DNA from: Rikenellaceae bacterium
GTDB taxonomy: Bacteria; Bacteroidota; Bacteroidia; Bacteroidales; UBA932
Direction of reading: 5' to 3'
Length of the DNA stretch: 9,376 nt
Assembly: GCA_003513895.1 (NCBI GenBank)
Contig: DOSU01000059.1
Coordinates: 26,492-35,867 of the forward strand
The notes under the pieces are model-generated. The model had not been told where the DNA came from. It saw only the letters and a list, made by a program, of their open reading frames with translations, and did not search any database. Positions 6,613 to 9,376 of this stretch are shown one piece after another (position 1 is the stretch's first letter; each line of letters starts with the position of its first letter). A program made the position numbers and the translations under genes.

Positions 6613-7437
6613 ATGCGATATCTTGAAAACACTGTCCGAATTCCGCCGAATAATATTAAAGTAAGTTTCTACGATCTGGGACCGAAAGATGCCCCGGCAA
6701 TCATATTCATTCACGGCTTTCCTTTCAATAAATCTATGTGGGTGCGTCAGATGGAAGAACTTAAGGCCAATTATCGCGTAATTGCCTACGACATACGCGG
6801 ATACGGCCACTCCGATGATAAGAGTCAGGACTCTTCTATCGAACTTTTTGAAAGAGACCTTATCTGTTTTATGGATGCTATCCGGCTTGATAAAGCAATA
6901 TTATGCGGATTGTCTATGGGCGGATATATAGCTTTGAGGGCCATCTCCAGTCATCCGGACCGTTTTGAGGCGCTGGTACTCTGCGACACTTCCTGTATGG
7001 CAGATACCCCTGAATCCAAAGCAAAAAGGATGCTTACAATTGCTTCCATTAAAAAGAACGGAACGGTTGAATATGCCGAAGAGGTTATAAATAATCTTTT
7101 CGCACCTGAAGCTTTTTCGACAATTGGAGCTGAAATTGCCGTTATGAAGGAGGAAATTGCAAATATTTCCAGGCAAACAATCTGCAAAACAATATCGGCG
7201 TTGGCCTCGCGCAAAGAGACCTGCAGCAGGCTAAGTGCGATAATTGTGCCGGTGCTCATTATGGTTGGCAGTGAAGATAAAATAACTCCTCCTGCGGCCG
7301 CAAAGTATATGCACGATAAAGTAAAGGGTTCTTTTATGGTTGTGCTTGAGCACGCCGGGCATTTAAGCAATATGGAGAATCACACCGAATTCAACAATCA
7401 GCTTCAAAAGTTTTTGAGTTTGTCATTGGTTAAATGA
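6613..7437 (+). CDS. Alpha/beta-fold hydrolase
   Basis: A 274-residue serine hydrolase of the alpha/beta fold, probably soluble and cytoplasmic as no signal peptide is seen. The catalytic set is complete. HGF at residues 34-36 supplies the oxyanion-hole region, GLSMGG at 99-104 carries the nucleophile Ser101, Asp222 lies in MVGSEDKITPP, and His250 lies in EHAGHLSNME. YDIRGYGHSD at 59-68 is the usual strand-4 segment. The whole resembles the 3-oxoadipate enol-lactonase/esterase group, but that group covers esterases, lactonases and dehalogenase relatives, so no substrate is assigned and no aromatic-degradation genes are nearby. An in-frame stop at 6604-6606 and the absence of other nearby ATGs fix the start at 6613. 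The YihY/BrkB gene begins 4 bp after its stop, so the two are probably co-transcribed. Confidence 0.92.
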   Translation: MRYLENTVRIPPNNIKVSFYDLGPKDAPAIIFIHGFPFNKSMWVRQMEELKANYRVIAYDIRGYGHSDDKSQDSSIELFERDLICFMDAIRLDKAILCGLSMGGYIALRAISSHPDRFEALVLCDTSCMADTPESKAKRMLTIASIKKNGTVEYAEEVINNLFAPEAFSTIGAEIAVMKEEIANISRQTICKTISALASRKETCSRLSAIIVPVLIMVGSEDKITPPAAAKYMHDKVKGSFMVVLEHAGHLSNMENHTEFNNQLQKFLSLSLVK

Positions 7438-7441
7438 AAAT

Positions 7442-8350
7442 ATGCGGATAATAATTAATAATATTGGAAAGCTGCTTAAAGAAACTTTTAAGGAATGGTT
7501 CATAAAAGATCCGTTCCGGCAAAGTGCCGTTATTGCATATTATGCCGTCTTCAGCATACCGGGGTTATTATTTCTTGTTGTCACTCTGACCGGATATTTT
7601 TTCGAAAAGGATGTTGTAAACCAAAGTATACTGGCACAGGTATCAGACACTATGGGTACCGATATTTCTTCGCAGATTGGCGGAATGCTTATAACTGCAA
7701 GCGAAGCCAAATCGACGTTTATGGGTACACTTATCGGCATTGTTATTTTGCTGGTTGGGGCCACCGGTGTATTCGTGGAATTGCAAAAATCGTTAAATAT
7801 GATTTGGCAGGTTAAAGTAGCTCCTCAAAAAGGAATTATACTTATTCTTAAATCAAGGCTTTTTTCATTCGGGCTGATACTGGCTATAGCATTTTTGCTT
7901 TTAGTTTCGCTTGTTATTTCAACTGCACTTGCTGCAATGGGTAATTGGATTAAAGCAGATTCGGCAGGTATAATGGTAATGATTTATAGTGTTTTCAATT
8001 TTGTTTTTTCACTGGCTATAATATCTGCCCTCTTTGCAATGATGTTCAAAATTCTGCCTGATGCGAAAATTAAATGGAAACACGTTTGGCTGGGATCTTT
8101 CGTTGCCGGGAGTCTCTTTACAATAGGCAAAACGGCTCTTGCCTTCTATTTTGGAACAGCTCATCCCGCTTCGGTCTATGGAACAGCCGGATCTATTATA
8201 TTAATTCTTTTGTGGGTATCGTACTCTTCAATGATTCTGTTCTTTGGTGCAGAATTTACTGCTGCATATGCCAGAATGTATTCCGGGAAAGTGCCGCCCA
8301 CAGAAATTGCAAAACCGGTGACCGCTTGTGAAATAAAGCAGGATTTGTAA
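7442..8350 (+). CDS. YihY/BrkB-family inner-membrane protein
   Basis: A 302-residue polytopic protein with about six hydrophobic segments (first around residues 29-53) and hydrophilic ends, normal for the YihY/virulence factor BrkB family. Family landmarks are SAVIAYYAVFSIPGLL near the first helix, LQKSLNMIW after the second, FKILPDAKIKWKHVWLGS before the fifth, and SVYGTAGSIILILLW with FFGAEFTAAYARMY at the end. The family was once annotated as ribonuclease BN by mistake; a membrane or transport role is suspected but not proven, and the name BrkB reflects an early link to serum resistance in Bordetella. It lies 4 bp after the hydrolase gene and shares its transcript. The tail after residue 280 is short and poorly conserved. 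Confidence 0.93.
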   Translation: MRIIINNIGKLLKETFKEWFIKDPFRQSAVIAYYAVFSIPGLLFLVVTLTGYFFEKDVVNQSILAQVSDTMGTDISSQIGGMLITASEAKSTFMGTLIGIVILLVGATGVFVELQKSLNMIWQVKVAPQKGIILILKSRLFSFGLILAIAFLLLVSLVISTALAAMGNWIKADSAGIMVMIYSVFNFVFSLAIISALFAMMFKILPDAKIKWKHVWLGSFVAGSLFTIGKTALAFYFGTAHPASVYGTAGSIILILLWVSYSSMILFFGAEFTAAYARMYSGKVPPTEIAKPVTACEIKQDL

Positions 8351-8373
8351 TTGGCTATTTTTTTCTAACTTTA
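8344..8373 (+). promoter_or_regulatory. Candidate promoter for the DUF4349 gene
   Basis: TTTG at 8344-8347, overlapping the end of the preceding gene, is followed after 18 bp by TAACTTTA at 8366-8373, one mismatch from the -7 consensus TAnnTTTG. The start site would fall near 8380, inside the 18-bp palindrome and about 15 bp before the ATG. Confidence 0.45.
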
Positions 8374-8389
8374 AGATTAATTAATCTTA
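8372..8389. promoter_or_regulatory. 18-bp perfect palindrome at the predicted start site of the DUF4349 gene
   Basis: TAAGATTAATTAATCTTA is a perfect inverted repeat with no spacer. It abuts the candidate -7 box and ends 5 bp before the ATG at 8395. This position suits an operator for a dimeric repressor. With no loop and only A/T-rich pairing it is a poor terminator. No regulator gene is present in the window. Confidence 0.4.
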
Positions 8390-8394
8390 TCGCT

Positions 8395-9276
8395 ATGAAA
8401 AATCTAATCCGCCTCATCTGTTTATCGGTTCTTATTATTTCATGCAATTCAAAAGACGACTCGGTCGTTCTTACGGACAGTGACAACAATATCATGGTCG
8501 AAGAGGAGATGATTCCTCTTGCGAAGAGCTATGAAGCTTCACCTCCTCCTGTCGCTTCGGTTTCAAGTGTTCCCGATCAGCCGGTTAACACTCCTGTTGC
8601 CGTTGTCAACAAAAAAATAATTAAGGATGGCAAAATGGGTATCGCCACTCAGGAACTTGAGAAGACCAAGCAGAAAGTTGATTCTCTTGTGAAATCAAAT
8701 GGCGGGTACTATGCAAATGAAACATTAGACAATGCAGAAACAGAATCGATATTCACGTTGAGCATTCGGATTCCCGGCGATAAATTTGAAAAATTTATCG
8801 CTCAGGTTGAGTCTGGGGAAAAGGAGATATTGAACAAATCGATACAGGCACGCGATGTAACAGACCAGTTCATCGATCTTGAAACAAGGCTCGCCAATAA
8901 AAAAAGCTATTTGATCCGTTACAGGGATTTGCTTAAACAGGCAAGGAATGTAAAGGAGATACTTGAGATAGAGGAGCAGATCCGTGCGCTCGAAGAGGAG
9001 ATTGAAAGTACCACAGGAAGGCTCAACTATTTGAGCGATCAGGTAAATTTCAGCACTTTAGAGCTCACCATAGTAAAAGAAAAAGAGTTCAAATACAACC
9101 CTTCCAAAAGAACAGGATTTTGGCAGGAGCTAAAACAGTCCTTCTCAAAAGGATGGTTCGGTTTTGTAGACCTCCTCATTTTCCTGATTAAGCTTTGGCC
9201 ACTTTACATTATTGTCGCTGTGGCAGTTTATCTGTGGAAAAAATTCAGAAAAAGGAGAAAAAGCAAAAAGTCCTGA
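8395..9276 (+). CDS. DUF4349 lipoprotein with coiled coil and C-terminal membrane helix
   Basis: A 293-residue envelope protein. The N-terminus is a lipoprotein signal with lipobox IIS-C, Cys17 being the lipidated residue. A low-complexity Pro/Val/Ser linker runs to about residue 70. The DUF4349 domain covers about 73-230: KDGKMGIATQELEKTKQKV, then SIRIPGDKFEKFI, RDVTDQFIDLETRL and FSTLELTI. Inside it residues 162-216 form a strongly charged heptad-like coiled coil. A hydrophobic helix at about 255-280 is followed by a very basic tail (KKFRKRRKSKKS), which should stay in the cytoplasm. The protein would therefore be held at both ends, with its middle in the periplasm. The residues after Cys17 (Asn-Ser-Lys-Asp-Asp) resemble the surface-export signal of Bacteroidota lipoproteins, which conflicts with that layout. 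Function of the family is unknown. It has its own candidate promoter. Confidence 0.9.
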   Translation: MKNLIRLICLSVLIISCNSKDDSVVLTDSDNNIMVEEEMIPLAKSYEASPPPVASVSSVPDQPVNTPVAVVNKKIIKDGKMGIATQELEKTKQKVDSLVKSNGGYYANETLDNAETESIFTLSIRIPGDKFEKFIAQVESGEKEILNKSIQARDVTDQFIDLETRLANKKSYLIRYRDLLKQARNVKEILEIEEQIRALEEEIESTTGRLNYLSDQVNFSTLELTIVKEKEFKYNPSKRTGFWQELKQSFSKGWFGFVDLLIFLIKLWPLYIIVAVAVYLWKKFRKRRKSKKS

Positions 9277-9376
9277 CTAAATTCAGTCAATTGAATGACA
9301 ATTTTTGCATACGAATTCAAATTGATAGGGTAAGGACTTGATTGTCAGTTAAAAAGGCAAAATCAAGAGAGTAGTA
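9273..9376. other. 3' intergenic stretch without a supported gene; short inverted repeats
   Basis: After the DUF4349 stop the remaining bases hold no convincing coding start. TGACT/AGTCA (9274-9278 with 9285-9289, six-base loop) overlaps the stop, and TGACAAT recurs inverted as ATTGTCA (9296-9302 with 9341-9347, 38 bp apart). The five-base run of T at 9302-9306 lies 12 bp past the first stem. A weak terminator is possible but not established. Confidence 0.3.

Noticed and set aside
7442..8350. Annotation of the YihY/BrkB protein as ribonuclease BN
   Set aside because: That was a historical misassignment; the protein is a polytopic membrane protein with no nuclease motif.
9317..9376. 3' end of a minus-strand gene entering from the right
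   Set aside because: One minus frame is open for 19 codons from the edge to a TGA at 9317-9319, but this is too short to separate from chance and shows no recognisable motif.

Overview
The window looks like chromosomal DNA of a member of the Bacteroidota. Four things point there: a DUF5686 outer-membrane protein with an N-terminal carboxypeptidase-regulatory-like domain, TAnnTTTG-type promoter boxes ahead of several genes, start codons that mostly lack Shine-Dalgarno sequences, and a lipoprotein whose Cys is followed by Asn-Ser-Lys-Asp-Asp. The order or genus cannot be told from the sequence. There is no phage gene, transposase, integrase, CRISPR array, tRNA or rRNA.

Layout. (A) 1-1117, plus strand: a redox cluster holding the 3' part of a thioredoxin-reductase-like flavoprotein, a membrane-anchored thioredoxin overlapping it by one base, and a small DUF2892 membrane protein with two C-terminal cysteines. 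(B) 1119-3364, minus strand: a secreted nine-repeat TPR protein followed by an MFS exporter, coupled by a TAATG overlap. This operon meets cluster A tail to tail with one base between the stop codons. (C) 3365-3468: divergent promoter region. (D) 3469-6015, plus: the DUF5686 protein. (E) 6119-6509, plus: two tiny membrane proteins. (F) 6510-6612: a GC-rich gap with stacked hairpins and a short tandem repeat. (G) 6613-8350, plus: an alpha/beta hydrolase and a YihY/BrkB membrane protein 4 bp apart. (H) 8395-9276, plus: a DUF4349 lipoprotein with its own likely promoter and an 18-bp perfect palindrome in front. (I) 9277-9376: no supported gene.

Most of the window is envelope biology: nearly every product is secreted, lipidated or membrane-embedded. 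Cluster A is the best candidate for something unusual. The reductase has lost the arginines that normally hold the NADPH 2'-phosphate, so its electron donor may not be NADPH. Its co-transcribed thioredoxin is tied to the membrane with charges that predict a cytoplasmic domain. The third protein is a cysteine-bearing membrane protein. Together they may form a membrane-localised thiol relay with an atypical electron source; this is inference. The other genes are familiar families with poorly known roles.
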